64,000 nucleotides of DNA from Archivesica marissinica (GCA_014843695.1 CM026400.1:41018617-41082616), one strand, 5' to 3'. Shown: positions 1 through 12,885, counted from the first letter of the stretch. Made by a program: numbers and translations. Notes: generated from the letters alone by a model not told the origin.

Positions 1-215
1 TCAAGCCTCCGTTACACTTTACTCACCATGACCACTGCCATAGTAGTTCGTATGGATTAAAACCATGGCCTCATGCCAATGAGCACGTGCAGGTACCAGA
101 GCAACCTCTGGACTAGGAATGTATCATTGCACTATCACCCAGCGTCTATAGTGACTCATCTCTTCACAATGCGTTGCTCATATTGGCAGCTCGTAACCAC
201 GAACCAAACACACTC
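1..215 (+). repeat. diverged SINE family A copy
   Basis: From about position 85 the sequence follows the body of the SINE A family in order: the ACCAGAG...CTCTGGA segment, ATCATTGCACTATC, then CTCATCTCTTCA and GTTGCTCATATTGGCAGC. Many substitutions make this an old copy. Positions 1-84 are aligned only weakly. It sits directly upstream of a better preserved copy in the same orientation. Confidence 0.45.
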
Positions 216-249
216 CGGTACCTATTATGATGCACCACGAGACATGACC

Positions 250-490
250 GCTCCAGGTTCGATCCCCGTCTGACCATAATAAAATTAACAGTCTTTCAGA
301 TGGGACTTTAAACCGAGGTCTCGTGTCGGTGCTTTACACCGTGCACATAAAAGAACAAGAGGAGACTCTGGAATGGGTCTCTGTATGTCTGTATCATTGC
401 ACTATCATCCAAAACTCTAAAATGAACAATCTCTTCAGGGGGCGTCGCGCATGTGAACAACCGGTAGCGACGATGAATAGACGTAAAAAA
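250..490 (+). mobile_element. SINE family A, 5'-truncated copy
   Basis: The copy begins in the tRNA-like B box (GGTTCGATCCCC) and continues through the family body: TCTGACC, an AATAAAATTAACAG segment, GGGACTTTAAACCGAGGTC, ACCGTGCAC, the CAGAGGAGACTCTGG hairpin, and a 3' end AGCGACGATGAATAGACGTAAAA. The A-box half of the tRNA head is missing. The complete family is seen at 21668-21952, 34841-35119 and 57370-57654. It is non-coding and would depend on a LINE for mobility. Assignment to a named mollusc SINE family (RUDI or MetaSINE type) is plausible but not established here. Confidence 0.85.
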
Positions 491-924
491 CATTGCGTGA
501 ACAGTTACAGTTGCTTCTAATATTTCTGCTGAGTCTCTTGTCGTCTTAATGGTACTCCGATATATCGGCCTTGTGTATATATATCTATTGAACGGCTTCG
601 TATTCGGCTATAATTACAGTGCGAATTCGTCCCACTAAATATCAAAAACGTACAGCAAATCAGACATGAGAAATGATATGATTGTGCAAGCAGATATACC
701 CCACCAACACTCTTCACTAAGTATGCATCATTATAGAGAATGGACTAATTAAAGAGCACTATATCTAATCTATATGACTCTGTTCCTTTTATGGTCGCTG
801 TGCTTTGTTTTCAATTATTCAATACACATATCGTTAATACACAATAAAAGTCTGAGAACCCTTCTCCCACGGCATAATCATTATTGCTCCGTGGGCTTTA
901 AAAGTACATGTTAAACTACTTAGT
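491..924. other. unassigned non-coding stretch
   Basis: AT-rich sequence between a SINE and the 36-bp array. No open frame longer than about 66 codons and no recognisable element was seen. Confidence 0.5.
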
Positions 925-1824
925 TTTCTATGTCCTCTTGTATATAATGTAGTTGCGCGTTTTCTATGTCCTCTAGTATATAATGTAGGTGCGCGTTTTC
1001 TATGTCCTCTAGTATATAATGTAGGAGTGCGTTTTCTATGTCCTCTAGTATATAATGTAGGTGTGCGTTTTCTATGTCCTCTAGTATATAATGTAGGTGT
1101 GCGTTTTCTATGTCCTCTAGTATATAATGTAGGTGCGCGTTTTCTATGTCCTCTTGTATATAATGTAGGTATGTTTTTCTATGTCCTCTAGTATATAATG
1201 TAGGTGTGCGTTTTCTATGTCCTCTAGTATATAATGTAGGTGTGCGTTTTCTATGTCCTCTAGTATATAATTAGGTGCGCATTTACTATGTCCTCTAGTA
1301 TATAATATAGGTGTGCGTTTTCTATGTCCTCTAGTATATAATGTAGGTGCGTTTTCTATGTCCTCTAGTATATAATGTACGTGTGCGTTTTCTATGTCCT
1401 CTAGTATATAATGTAGGTGTGCGTTTTCTATGTCCTCTAGTATATAATGTAGGTGTGCGTTTTCTATGTCCTCTAGTATATAATGTAGGTGTGCGTTTTC
1501 TATGTCCTCTAGTATATAATGTAGGTGTGCGTTTTCTATGTCCTCTAGTATATAATGTAGGTGTGCGTTTTCTATGTCCTCTAGTATATAATGTAGGTGT
1601 GCGTTTTCTATGTCCTCTAGTATATAATGTAGGTGTGCGTTTTCTATGTCCTCTAGTATATAATGTAGGTGTGCGTTTTCTATGTCCTCTAGTATATAAT
1701 GTAGGTGTGCGTTTTCTATGTCCTCTAGTATATAATGTAGGTGTGCGTTTTCTATGTCCTCTAGTATATAATGTAGGTTTGCGTTTTCTATGTCCTCTAG
1801 TATATAATGTAGATGTGCGTTTTC
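925..1824. repeat. 36-bp minisatellite, about 25 copies
   Basis: The unit contains TTTTCTATGTCCTCTAG followed by TATATAATGTAG and a variable GTGTGCG spacer. Units from about 1375 to 1800 are nearly identical, while those before 1375 vary more (GCGCG, GAGTG, short units near 1160-1180 and 1270). Because 36 is a multiple of 3, open frames of 162-177 codons run on both strands. They encode only a 12-residue periodic peptide and are judged non-coding. Confidence 0.95.
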
Positions 1825-2409
1825 CTACAGCATGATTAATATAGTAAACCTCTAAGACCTTCACTAAGTGAGCACACTTTAATACTACTATACTGACACC
1901 ATAAAAAAACGTGTACTTTTTATATTGAGCATTATTTGTTCGTTACAAATTGTATCATTATGGATTTTACTATCATGAGTGAAGACCCTTTACACATTGC
2001 ACTAATTTACCCAATAGTTCACACAATAGATACCAATTTTACCTATATTTTGTCTAAAAGGATATCAAGTTTACCTCTAAGGCAAGTACACAGTTTCTGT
2101 TTGATGTCAGTATATATAGGGGCAATGTATGTGAGAGAAATGTACATGTAATACGAGATTGATTGATTAGTAATTATTAGTATTATATTCATTTTTTTGT
2201 AGACCATAAACCGTATAAGTCTGTGCTTAAGTACAAGATTCTTCGTAAATGCCTTGTAACTACATAGTTCAAAATCCAACAGCATGTTCGTATCTTCTGT
2301 AATAGCACTATTAACTGTACTTGGTGGTACAGATGGTGAAACACATTTAAAAATTCGTTGCTGAAGACCACAGACAAATACAAAAGTGTAAAATAATAAT
2401 AAAACAACA
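1825..2409. other. unassigned non-coding stretch
   Basis: AT-rich spacer between two arrays. The only open frames are short, and one runs into the 68-bp repeat. No known element recognised. Confidence 0.45.
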
Positions 2410-2962
2410 TTCAAACTATCCACTACACTCTGGCGCATAGTATGTACCTCACCCTGTCCTAGCAAACATCAAACTATCCACTGCTTGGTACCCCAGTCTG
2501 GGACATAGTATGTACATCACCCGGTCCTAGCAAACATCAAACTATCCACTGCTTGGTACCCCAGTCTGGGACATAGTATGTACATCACCCGGTCCTAGCA
2601 AACATCAAACTATCCACTGCTGTGTACCCCAGTCTGGGACATAGTATGTACATCACACGGTCCTAGCAACCTTCTAGTTGTCTACTGCATGATACCCCAG
2701 TGTGGGACATAGTATGTACATCACACGGTCCTAGCAACCTTCTAGTTGTCTACTGCTTGATACCCCAGCCTGGGATATAGTATGTACCTCACACGCTCCT
2801 AGCAACCTTCTAGTTATCTACTGCATGATACCCCAGCCTGGGATATAGTATGTACCTCACACGGTCCTAGCAACCTTCTAGTTGTCTACTGCATGATACC
2901 CCAGCCTGGGATATAGTATGTACCTCACACGATCCTAGCAACCTTCTAGTTGTCTACTGCTT
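2410..2962. repeat. 68-bp minisatellite, about 8 copies
   Basis: The unit contains ACTGCTTGGTACCCCAGTC then TGGGACATAGTATGTAC and TCCTAGCAA. Two subtypes occur in blocks: the first three to four units carry CAAACTATCCACTGC, and the later ones carry CTTCTAGTTGTCTACTGC. Each unit holds a small inverted repeat CCCAG-N-CTGGG. The first unit is partly degraded. Confidence 0.93.
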
Positions 2963-3642
2963 GTCGCTATTCGTCGAGCAGAGTTATATATTTACCACGT
3001 CAATGAACTATCTGATATTTTTAGTAAGATATTAATAACTTTAGAACACAACTCAATTCAATTAAGTTCTTAAGTTCTCCTACGGGCATGTTGTGGTATT
3101 GGCTAAGACATATCCCCTCATGAAGATTGGACAAGTATAGTAGTTATCCACAGTATAACACAAACCGTATAAATGACCAAGTTAGACAAACTATACTTTT
3201 GTCTGCAGTTATTAAAACCAGATATTACGACTAGTGTTAAGTTTATACAATGTATGTTAAAAACGTTTACACCGCTAGCATGCACCATTTTAGACATGTC
3301 AAAATCAATCCATCTTAATCAACCAGGATGGTTTCCTAGTCCTTGATAATTGCGATAAATTGAATAATGTTATCAAGAAATGTACTTGCTTGTTATACGT
3401 TGTCTCGTATCAAACAATTCCTTTCCATATATGCGCAAGGTGTTTTTTAATTCCTACATTTGACCCCATCTGGACTATCTTACTGCTGTGTACTTTGGGG
3501 GAACTCTAATGCATATTTAGAAGATAAATGTGTTAGATTCCAACAACGAGCTGCAAGATTAAATATATTCTTGACACGGACTTTGACACTCCTTCTTCCG
3601 AACTTTTCTCAGCACTCAATTGAATGACGTTCCAGAAGGATG

Positions 3643-3877
3643 TATGTATGTATGTATGTATGTATGTATGTATGTATGTTCCTTTAATGCCAAACCCCTC
3701 GCGGGGACTTAGACATGTTTTCCTGGGCAGGCTTAGCCGACATAAGCGATTAACCAGTACTAAGCAATGTGTGTGAGGTGCCTTGCTCAATGGCACTACA
3801 TACGTGGCCTGGCCGAGTATCGAACCCGGGACCGTTCGATTCCAAATCCGACGCTCTACCACTGGACCACGGACGCC
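3643..3877 (-). mobile_element. SINE family B, full-length, with TATG tail
   Basis: On the minus strand the element begins GCGTCCGTGGTCCAGTGG (A-box-like tRNA head), then GGTCCCGGGTTCGATAC (B box), then a body with ATTGAGCAAGGCACCTCAC resembling the central domain of V-type SINEs, CCCCGCGAGGGGTTTG, and a (CATA)n tail at 3643-3679. It interrupts a retrotransposon remnant. The V-type assignment is from memory of the domain and is uncertain. Confidence 0.85.
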
Positions 3878-3879
3878 AC

Positions 3880-3985
3880 AAACAATTTTAGTGTCTCCAA
3901 TCAATGCATTTATGTACGTATTTATAATAATAATAATATTGTTATTAATAATAATAATAATAATAATAACGCTCTTATTTAACGG
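3880..3985. repeat. left arm of an inverted repeat
   Basis: This segment is the reverse complement, with few differences, of 4437-4530. It contains GCATTGATTGG, AAATACGTAC and an AAT-rich run, ending GCTCTTATTTAACG. The arm includes the retrotransposon 3' tail and also sequence beyond it, so it is more than a shared microsatellite. Confidence 0.85.
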
Positions 3986-4436
3986 GTAGTTATGCTGAGC
4001 AGTAGTAATGTGTAAAACACTCAATGGCCTAGCACCTGTCTATCTACAAGAGTCATTCAGAATTACTTCCCATGTTCGAACTCAAAACTTGCGATCATCC
4101 TCCAATCTCCAACTTTACCCTTCAAAGCCAAATACATGTAGTGAACATTTTAGACAATCTTTCTTATATTCAGGGTCGCGCTTCTGGTCCGTCCCTTATC
4201 ACATCAAAACAGCACATTCTGTTCCACACTTCAAAGCGTTATATATCAGGTGGTGCAAAGAACAGACCAATAACCTAATAAATTGATACATTATAATTAT
4301 ACATGAATATAAGTATTAGTTCGTGCAGCTTATTTCCCACGGAAATCATACTTGTCATTGTTTACTTGTGCTATTTTGGTGTTTTAATTTGTTGAGGCCT
4401 CATGGTAGATTGACTTAATTGTTCAAATGGGTTCTC

Positions 4437-4530
4437 TCGTTAAATAAGAGCGTTATTATTATTATTAATAACAATATTATTATTATTATAAATACGTACG
4501 CATTGATTGGGCACACTAACATTGTTTTTA
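4437..4530. repeat. right arm of an inverted repeat
   Basis: CGTTAAATAAGAGCG, an ATT-rich run, TAAATACGTACGCATTG and a CACACTAACATTG segment mirror 3880-3985. The intervening 450 bp holds the last part of the retrotransposon ORF and its 3' UTR. Confidence 0.85.
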
Positions 4531-4647
4531 ATTATCTACAGTAAAATGTATTGCCTTCATGTTTGAGTAGTTTGATGTAAATTATATTTTGCTATTTTCT
4601 AACAATAGCTGTTCAGATGTGTGTTACCACCAAATAAATGCAGCATT

Positions 4648-4832
4648 TGTGTGTTTCACGTCTATTTATCGTCGCTACCTGTTGCCCATATGAGCGACGC
4701 CTCCTGAAGAGATTAGTCATTTTAGATTGTGGAGGATAGTGCATGATACAGACAGAGACCCATTCCAGAGTCTCCTCTGGTTCTTCTACGTGCACGGTGT
4801 AAAGCACCGACACGAGATCTCGGCTTAACGTC
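4648..4832 (-). mobile_element. SINE family A, 5'-truncated
   Basis: The body is read on the minus strand from GGGACGTTAAGCCGAGATC to AAATAGACGTGAAACACACA. The tRNA head and first body segment are absent. Confidence 0.85.
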
Positions 4833-7095
4833 CCATATATAAATGCAGAATAACAATAAGGGACTTTAAATACAAGACCAAAATGTCACACTTGTACTTC
4901 TGGCGACAGTGTAACACTAAAGCACACACTTTTTGACATGTGCATTTCTGGAGACAACCTCGGACTAAAGCATACACTTTGATTGTTGCGTATAATTTTA
5001 TTACATGCACATGGTACTTTAAAGCCACAAAATGAAGTACTAAAACTGTCGTATACTACAGTCACCGGATGTTAAAAGTTCACCGTTTAAAAAACGTTTA
5101 AACGCTTAGACTAAGATGGACATTTGGAACTTCGACAAAAGTACACACTTGCGGTATATTACACAGTATCATTTTATTATATATATATTACATAGTAAAT
5201 GTTTATGTATGTTACCTGCATATGGTTAGTCTTTTAGAATCACTCTTCTTCATACTGCATCGAGACAAGAAGGGTGTGTGCTATTGGCCATTCTAAGAAA
5301 TGTCCAATATGCTGCACACTTGCAATTCTCGCCCGGTCAGAGAATCGAACTTGGTCGCTCTCTTTCTCTCTGGGTTCAGTTCCAGACGAGAGACAGTCTC
5401 TGAGTAAATTCCAATAAATATCCTTCGCGAGTTTATCTAAATATGCTAGCAGAGTTTGATTTCTGAGTGCATCAAAATTCACCTCAAATCATCCATACCT
5501 ACTGAATTGCACAAACGTAAATTATACAAAAATTTACATTCGTCAGTTTTTCTCATAAATAAATATTCCCATACATAAACTTTGTATATCCTTTGACGAA
5601 AAAATGCACAAAAAATGTGCCTCCTTTGGAGAAGTCAATCTGTCATATTTTTGTTTGCGAAAATTACATATTGTACTCCGCTGATAACCTCTATGCTAGT
5701 TCAATGTTTGAAACAATAATTATTTTCTTTTAAACTATCCACTTTCAAATGAAACTATCAAATTTCGCACAATCACAACATATGCTAAATATTGTCGATC
5801 AAAATAATTTTACACCTAGGCCGCAACATTCTAACTTTTCCTTTTAACAAATTATTCATTAATTTTTATCATTAGCGATCAATTAAAATATGGTAACATT
5901 TTGTAAGGGCTAGCATCATTAGGCTCTCGCGATACGCAGACAATGTGCTGATTTCCTTTCTTAATTATTAAGAGATTCTGAGACTGTGACTGCACACGGA
6001 ATAGATGCACCAGGAACAATCCAATCTGAATATCTGCACATATATCTTGTGGGTAAGAAATTCACACGAAATATAGGTATTATACGCTATGTAATTTTCA
6101 ACATTTTAATTTGAAACATGCGTTGTGAAATGCACTTGGTTATCAAAATATGATTTTACACATTTATCTAATAGTTATTATCACGCAATATGAAAATGAT
6201 CGGTTTAAACCGTTAAATCTGATAATCCACAAAGTTATTCCCTTCTGTGTGTCTGTGTGTCTGTGTGTGTTTTATTAATCCTATGTTGTTATACTATTCA
6301 CTCTTGTACTAGTTTGCACTATTCCCTTTTTGCAAGTTGATTTTTGACTGTATAGCACACATTCGTTTTTGTAATGAAAGCGTTAAACGAACCAAGTTAA
6401 CCAAGCGTCCAACGGGACGTTTTGTTAAATGACAAGCGATTCGGCGACATGGATGAACGAGGGAAAGATTCTCCCTTGTGATTGGTCAATAACAAATGAT
6501 TGTCAACATTTAGTAGGAAGATAATTCCACAGTATACGATAGTGGTGACTTACACGTTAAACCGCGAAGTGTTAACAGCGATTTTAGTTCAAAACGGATG
6601 CAGAGCTCGGTAATTTTGCAATTAATGTATAGGCAAATATATATATACGGGAGAAAACCACTTTGTTCAAGGCAATACACTGACGGCTGTCGTTTACTTC
6701 CCCTTAATGTAGTTTTATCTAATTGTGTTGCTTCTGTGGTATAACCAACATGCTTAAAGCGACATCGCACAAAGTAAATAAAATGCATTTTTCACATATA
6801 AATATATATAATATAATGTCGTTTAGAGCTAATTTAACAAAGATTAATCTACGAATAAATCGGTACCATAAATCGTGTTATTCAAGATACACTAGTTGTA
6901 TTATGCATGGATGTCGACCCTATTTACATTATGTTCTAACAAACCGCGTATACGACGTTTGTTTATTAGTTGAAATACTCAGTTTTTGAGGCAAATATTT
7001 TGAAAACAATTATACCATATAATAGGAAAATATATCCTGTAGAAATGTGTGTTTTCACTGATGTAGTGTCGCTTTAAGCTCACAATATATGTTTC
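4833..7095. other. unassigned region without recognised genes
   Basis: 2.2 kb of AT-rich sequence. The longest open frame (5240-5482, minus, 80 codons) contains LAYLDKLAKDIYWNLLRD and matches nothing I recognise. It could be an old transposon or exon fragment. A short TG-rich stretch lies at 6246-6270. No array or SINE was identified with confidence. Confidence 0.4.
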
Positions 7096-7346
7096 CGTAT
7101 CCAGGGATCGCAGGTTCGATCCCCGTCTGACCCTAATAAAATTAATAGTCTTTCAGATGGGACGTTAAACCGAGGTCTCGTGTCGTGCTTTACACCGTGC
7201 ACGTAAAAGAACCAGAGGAGACTCTGGAATGGGTCTCTGTCTGTATTACTGCACTATCCTCCAAAATCTAAAATTACTAATATCTTCAGGAGTCGTCGCT
7301 CATATGGGCAGCCGGTAGCGACGATAAATAAACGTAAAACATACAC
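7096..7346 (+). mobile_element. SINE family A, 5'-truncated
   Basis: Starts inside the tRNA-like head (TATCCAGGGATCGCAGG, then GTTCGATCCCC) and continues through GGGACGTTAAACCGAGGTC to the 3' end CGATAAATAAACGTAAAACA. Well preserved. Confidence 0.9.
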
Positions 7347-7820
7347 AGTAAGCCAAACATACAAAGGATGGTCATGAAACCTACATTTCACACTTTCCTT
7401 GTGGACAAACTATTGTAAACTATCCAATGAAAATATTTGCATGTATATCAAATTAAAAAATCTTGTCTCTTTAATATAAAGCTTGAGAGAATTAGGACGA
7501 GACAAAATCAACATAGCGTTTATTGATGAGAGTAGACATTGAATGACATTTCGAAATGTTGAGTACCCACAAAAACGCGAGTATAGGTATACGGTCCAAA
7601 CTATATTCGTCCATAGTACATTATTTGAGATAAAATACAGGATATGTTCAAGTCCCATTATTTATGTTTACATAGCAGTCATTGTTTAAATTCTTCTACA
7701 TATGAAGTCATTACGATGGCGATGCGACGGAAATCATGACGTATCGGAACATTCATCACAACCCGTGTTGCTATAATTACATTCAGTAATCTTAAAGGAT
7801 AGTTGCAGAGATAACTAACT
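7347..7820. other. unassigned spacer
   Basis: No element recognised. The 82-codon minus frame at 7410-7658 has no family signature. Confidence 0.4.
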
Positions 7821-10800
7821 GGAATGTGACAGTACTATGCACGGCCATACAGGGGGAACTCCCTGGAATGTGACAAGTACTGTGCACGGCCATACTGGGG
7901 GAACTCCCTGGAATGTGACAGTACTGTGCACGGCCATACTGGGGGAACTCCCTGGAATGTGACAGTACTGTGCACGGCCATACTGGGGGAACTCCCTGGA
8001 ATGTGACATTACTGTACACGGCCATGTTGGGGGAACTCCCTGGAATGTGACAGTACTGTACACGGCCATGTTGGGGGACCTCCCTGGAATGTGACAGTAC
8101 TGTACATGGCCATGTTGGGGATCTCCCTGCAATGTGACAGTACTGTACACGGCCATGTTGGGGGAACTCCCTGGAATGTGACAGTACTGTACACGGCCAT
8201 GTTGGGGATCTCCCTGCAATGTGACAGTACTGTACACGGCCATGTTGGGGGAACTCCCTGGAATGTGACAGTACTGTGCACGGCCATACTGGAGGAACTC
8301 CCTGGAATGTGACAGTACTGTACACGGACATGTTGGGGGATCTTCCTGGAATGTGAGAGTACTGTACACGGCCATACTGGGGGAACTCCCTGAAATATGA
8401 CAGTACTGTACACGGCCATGTTGGGGGAACTCCCTGGAATGTGACAGTACTGTACACGGACATATTGGGGGATCTCCCTGGAATGTGACAGTACTGTACA
8501 CGGCCATGTTGGGGGTTCTCCCTGGAATGTGACAGTACTGTGCACGGCCATACTGGGGGTTCTCCCTGGAATGTGACAGTACTGTACACGGCCATCCTGG
8601 GGGATCTCCCTGGAATGTGACAGTACTGTGCACGGCCATGTTGGGGATCTCACTGGAATGTGACAGTACTGTACACGGACATATTGGGGACCTCCCTGGA
8701 ATGTGACAGTACTGTACACGGACATATTGGGGGATCTCCCTGGAATGTGACAGTACTATACACGGACATATTGGGGGAACTCCCTGGAATGTGACAGTAC
8801 TGTGCACGGCCATGTTGGGGATCTCCCTGGAATGTGACAGTACTGTACACGGCCATGTTGGAGGATATCCCTGGAATGTGACAGTACTGTGCACGGCCAT
8901 GTTGGGGATCTCCCTGGAATGTGACAGTACTGTACACGGACATAGTGGGGACCTCCCTGGAATGTGACAGTACTGCACACGGCCATATTGGGGAAGCTCC
9001 CTGGAATGTGACAGTACTGTGCACGGCCATACTGGGGGAACTCCCTGGAATGTGACAGTACTGTACACGGCCATACTGGGGGATCTCCCTGGAATGTGAC
9101 AGTACTGTACACGGCCATACTGGGGGATCTCCCTGGAATGTGACAGTACTGTACACGGCCATGTTGGGGATCTCACTGGAATGTGACAATACTGTACACG
9201 GCCATGTTGGGGATCTCACTGGAATGTGACAGTACTGTACACGGACATATTGGGGGAACTCCCTGGAATGTGACAGTACTGTACACGGACATATTGGGGG
9301 ACCTCCCTGGAATGTGACAGTACTGTACACGGACATATTGGGGACCTCCCTGGAATGTCACAGTACTGTACACGGACATATTGGGGGAACTCCCTGGAAT
9401 GTCACAGTACTGTGCACGGCCATATTGGGGGATCTCCCTGGAATGTGACAGTACTGTGCACGGCCATGTTGGGGGATCTCCCTGGAATGTGACAGTACTG
9501 TGCACGGCCATACTGGGGGACCTCCCTGGAATGTGACAGTACTATGCACGGCCATGTTGGGGGATCTCCCTGGAATGTGACAGTACTGTGCACGGCCATG
9601 CTGGGGGACCTCCCTGGAATGTGACAGTACTGTGCACGGCCATGTTGGGGGACCTCCCTGGAATGTGACAGTACTATGCACGGCCATATTGGGGGATCTC
9701 CCTGGAATGTGACAGTACTGCACACGGCCATACTGGGGGATCTCCCTGGAATGTGACAGTACTGTGCACGGCCATGTTGGGGATCTCACTGGAATGTGAC
9801 AGTACTGTACACGGCCATGTTGGGGATCTCACTGGAATGTGACAGTACTGTACACGGACATATTGGGGACCTCCCTGGAATGTGACAGTACTGTACACGG
9901 ACATACTGGGGGAACTCCCTGGAATGTGACAGTACTGTGCACGGCCTTTTTGGGGGCCTCCCTGGAATGTGACAGTACTGTACACGGCCATGTTGGGGGA
10001 ACTCCCTGGAATGTGACAGTATTGTACACGGACATATTGGGGGATCTCCCTGGAATGTGACAGTACTGTACACGGCCATGTTGGGGGTTCTCCCTGGAAT
10101 GTGACAGTACTGTGCACGGCCATACTGGGGGTTCTCCCTGGAATGTGACAGTACTGTACACGGCCATCCTGGGGGATCTCCCTGGAATGTGACAGTACTG
10201 TGCACGGCCATGTTGGGGATCTCACTGGAATGTGACAGTACTGTACACGGACATATTGGGGACCTCCCTGGAATGTGACAGTACTGTACACGGACATATT
10301 GGGGGATCTCCCTGGAATGTGACAGTACTATACACGGACATATTGGGGGAACTCCCTGGAATGTGACAGTACTGTGCACGGCCATGTTGGGGATCTCCCT
10401 GGAATGTGACAGTACTGTACACGGCCATGTTGGAGGATATCCCTGGAATGTGACAGTACTGTGCACGGCCATGTTGGGGATCTCCCTGGAATGTGACAGT
10501 ACTGTACACGGACATATTGGGGACCTCCCTGGAATGTGACAGTACTGTACACGGACATATTGGGGGAACTCCCTGGAATGTGACAGTACTGTGCACGGCC
10601 ATGTTGGGGGAACTCCCTGGAATGTGACAGTACTGTACACGGACATATTGGGGGAACTCCCTGGAATGTGACAGTACTGTACACGGACATATTGGGGGAC
10701 TCCCTGGAATGTGACAGTACTGTACACGGACATATTGGGGGACCTCCCTGGAATGTGACAGTACTGTGCACGGCCATACTGGGGGACCTCCCTGGAATGT

Positions 10801-12415
10801 GACAGTACTGTGCACGGCCATGTTGGGGGACCTCCCTGGAATGTGACAGTACTATGCACGGCCATATTGGGGGATCTCCCTGGAATATGACAGTACTGTG
10901 CACAGCCATACTGGGGGAACTCCCTGAAATATGACAGTACTGTACACGGCCATGTTGGGGGAACTCCCTGGAATGTGACAGTACTGTGCACGGCCTTTTT
11001 GGGGGGTCTCCCTGGAATGTGACAGTACTGTACACGGCCATGTTGGGGGAACTCCCTGGAATGTGACAGTACTGTACACGGCCATGTTGGGGGAACTCCC
11101 TGGAATGTGACAGTACTGTGCACGGCCTTTTTGGGGGGTCTCCCTGGAATGTGACAGTACTGTACACGGCCATGTTGGGGGAACTCCCTGGAATGTGACA
11201 GTACTGTACACGGCCATATTGGGGGACCTCCCTGGAATGTGACAGTACTGTACACGGCCATGTTGGGGGACCTCCCTGGAATGTGACAGTACTGTACACG
11301 GACATGTTGGGGGACCTCCCTGGAATGTGACAGTACTGTGCACGGCCATACTGGGGGATCTCCCTGGAATGTGACAGTACTGTACACGGCCATTTTGGGG
11401 GAACTCCCTGGAATGTGACAGTACTGTACACGGACATATTTGGGAACCTCCCTGGAATGTAACAGTACTATGCACGGCCATATTGAGGGATCTCCCTGGA
11501 ATGTGACAGTACTGTGCACGGCCATATTGGGGGGCCTCCCTGGAATGTGACAGTACTATGCACGGCCATACTGGGGTATCTCCCTAGAATGTGACAGTAC
11601 TGTACACGGCCATATTGGGGGATCTCCCTGGAATGTGACAGTACTGTGCACGGCCATATTGGGGGGCCTCCCTGGAATGTGACAGTACTATGCACGGCCA
11701 TACTGGGGTATCTCCCTAGAATTTGACAGTACTGTACACGGCCATATTGGGGGATCTCCCTGGAATGTGACAGTACTGTACACGGCCATATTGGGGGAAC
11801 TCCCTGGAATGTGACAGTACTGTGCACGGCCATGTTGGGGATCTCCCTGGAATGTGACAGTACTGTACACGGACATATTGGGGGATCTCCCTGGAATGTG
11901 ACAGTACTATGCACGGCCATGTTGGGGATCTCCCTGGAATGTGACAGTACTGTACACGGACATATTGGGGGATCTCCCTGGAATGTGACAGTACTGTGCA
12001 CGGTCATATTGGGGGATCTCCCTGGAATGTGACAGTACTGTTCACGGCCATATTGGGGGATCTCCCTGGAATATGACAGTACTGTACACGGCCATATTGG
12101 GGGATCTCCCTGGAATGTGACAGTACTGTACACGGCCATATTGGGCGATATCCCTGGAATGTGACAGTACTGTTCACGGCCATATTCCTGGAATGTGACA
12201 GTACCGTGCACGGCCATGGTGGGGGAATTCCCTGGAATGTGACAGTACTGTACACGGACATATTGGGGGATATCCCTGGAATGTGACAGTACTGTGCACG
12301 GCCATGGTGGGGGACCTCCCTGGAATGTGACAGTACTGTACACGGCCATGTTGGGGACCTCCCTGGAATGTGACAGTACTGCACACGGCTATATTGGGGG
12401 ACCTCCTTTCAAGGA
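7821..12415. repeat. 44-bp minisatellite, about 104 copies, with higher-order duplication
   Basis: The unit holds GGAATGTGACAGTACTGT, CACGGCCAT or CACGGACAT, a G4-5 run, and CTCCCT. The usual length is 44 bp, and 43-bp units (four Gs) are frequent. Every unit carries the perfect palindrome ACAGTACTGT. A segment of about 580 bp at 8400-8978 recurs at 9972-10550 (offset 1572 bp, about 36 units). Local 132-bp (three-unit) duplications occur at 10940-11205 and 11520-11760. The minus strand is free of stops over long stretches in all three frames (up to 579 codons), a consequence of the period not being divisible by 3. I see no sign that this encodes a protein. Confidence 0.97.
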
Positions 12416-12530
12416 ACAATGAGCAATAGTTTACTGATATATTACTCACAGAAGCACACGGGGTCTTGCTTCACCAATAGTAGCTGGAGTCGCCATATTC
12501 CCCACACTGTATGTGAGACTTTAACCCAAC

Positions 12531-12531
12531 A

Positions 12532-12563
<32 letters not shown>

Positions 12564-12566
12564 CAC
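12531..12566. repeat. (ACGC)n microsatellite
   Basis: About nine tandem ACGC units in unassigned sequence downstream of the 44-bp array. Confidence 0.95.
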
Positions 12567-12885
12567 AATAGTTGTCATTAAAGCCTCATTTTGCATGTAC
12601 TTGCATTGGTATATTTTAAGGAGCGGGTGATTATAATCTGTGCTTAAATAGTTCAAATGTTTCTGTAATAAATTATTAAGATATTAAGCATAATTTGAAT
12701 GATTGTCCAATGTGAAAATACAGATTGTAAATAACTTCATTTTATGGATTTATAAAGTTAATATCAGAATGATTCATATATAAATGAATTATAGCTAAAT
12801 GTTTCCATTTGAAGAAATAGAATTTAAACATGCTCTCCTGTTCACAAATGATGAACCGTGATACTAGTTTGCATACAGTGAGCTA

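Larger units (their letters stand above)
3330..4436 (+). pseudogene. non-LTR retrotransposon ORF2 C-terminal remnant
   Basis: Translated pieces match the region downstream of the reverse transcriptase domain of non-LTR retrotransposons. Around 3430-3520 there is KVFFNSYI, a stop, PHLDY and, after a frameshift, YCCVLWGNSN. Around 3535-3560 comes QQRAARL. After an interruption, 4008-4283 reads LNGLAPVYLQ, an R-rich segment and a SFLYSGSRFW motif. This order is typical of the CR1/jockey/L2 type of ORF2. The frame carries stops and frameshifts and is split by a SINE B (3643-3877) plus an inverted segment (3880-3985). The 3' UTR runs from 4284 to an ATT-rich tail near 4450, and a similar tail is seen at 56720-56975. 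The catalytic domain and 5' end are absent. The clade cannot be settled from this piece. Confidence 0.8.

Noticed and set aside
5240..5482. 80-codon minus-strand open frame as a gene
   Set aside because: Too short, with no recognisable domain or splice context; kept only as a remark.
9786..11525. 579-codon minus-strand open frame in the 44-bp array
   Set aside because: Periodic translation of the repeat; neighbouring frames give the same peptide shifted.
7821..12415. CRISPR-like regular array
   Set aside because: There are no unique spacers; the whole 44-bp unit repeats, and the sequence is eukaryotic.
7821..12415. G-quadruplex array
   Set aside because: Only one G-run of 4-5 per 44-bp unit; the spacing is too long for a standard intramolecular quadruplex.
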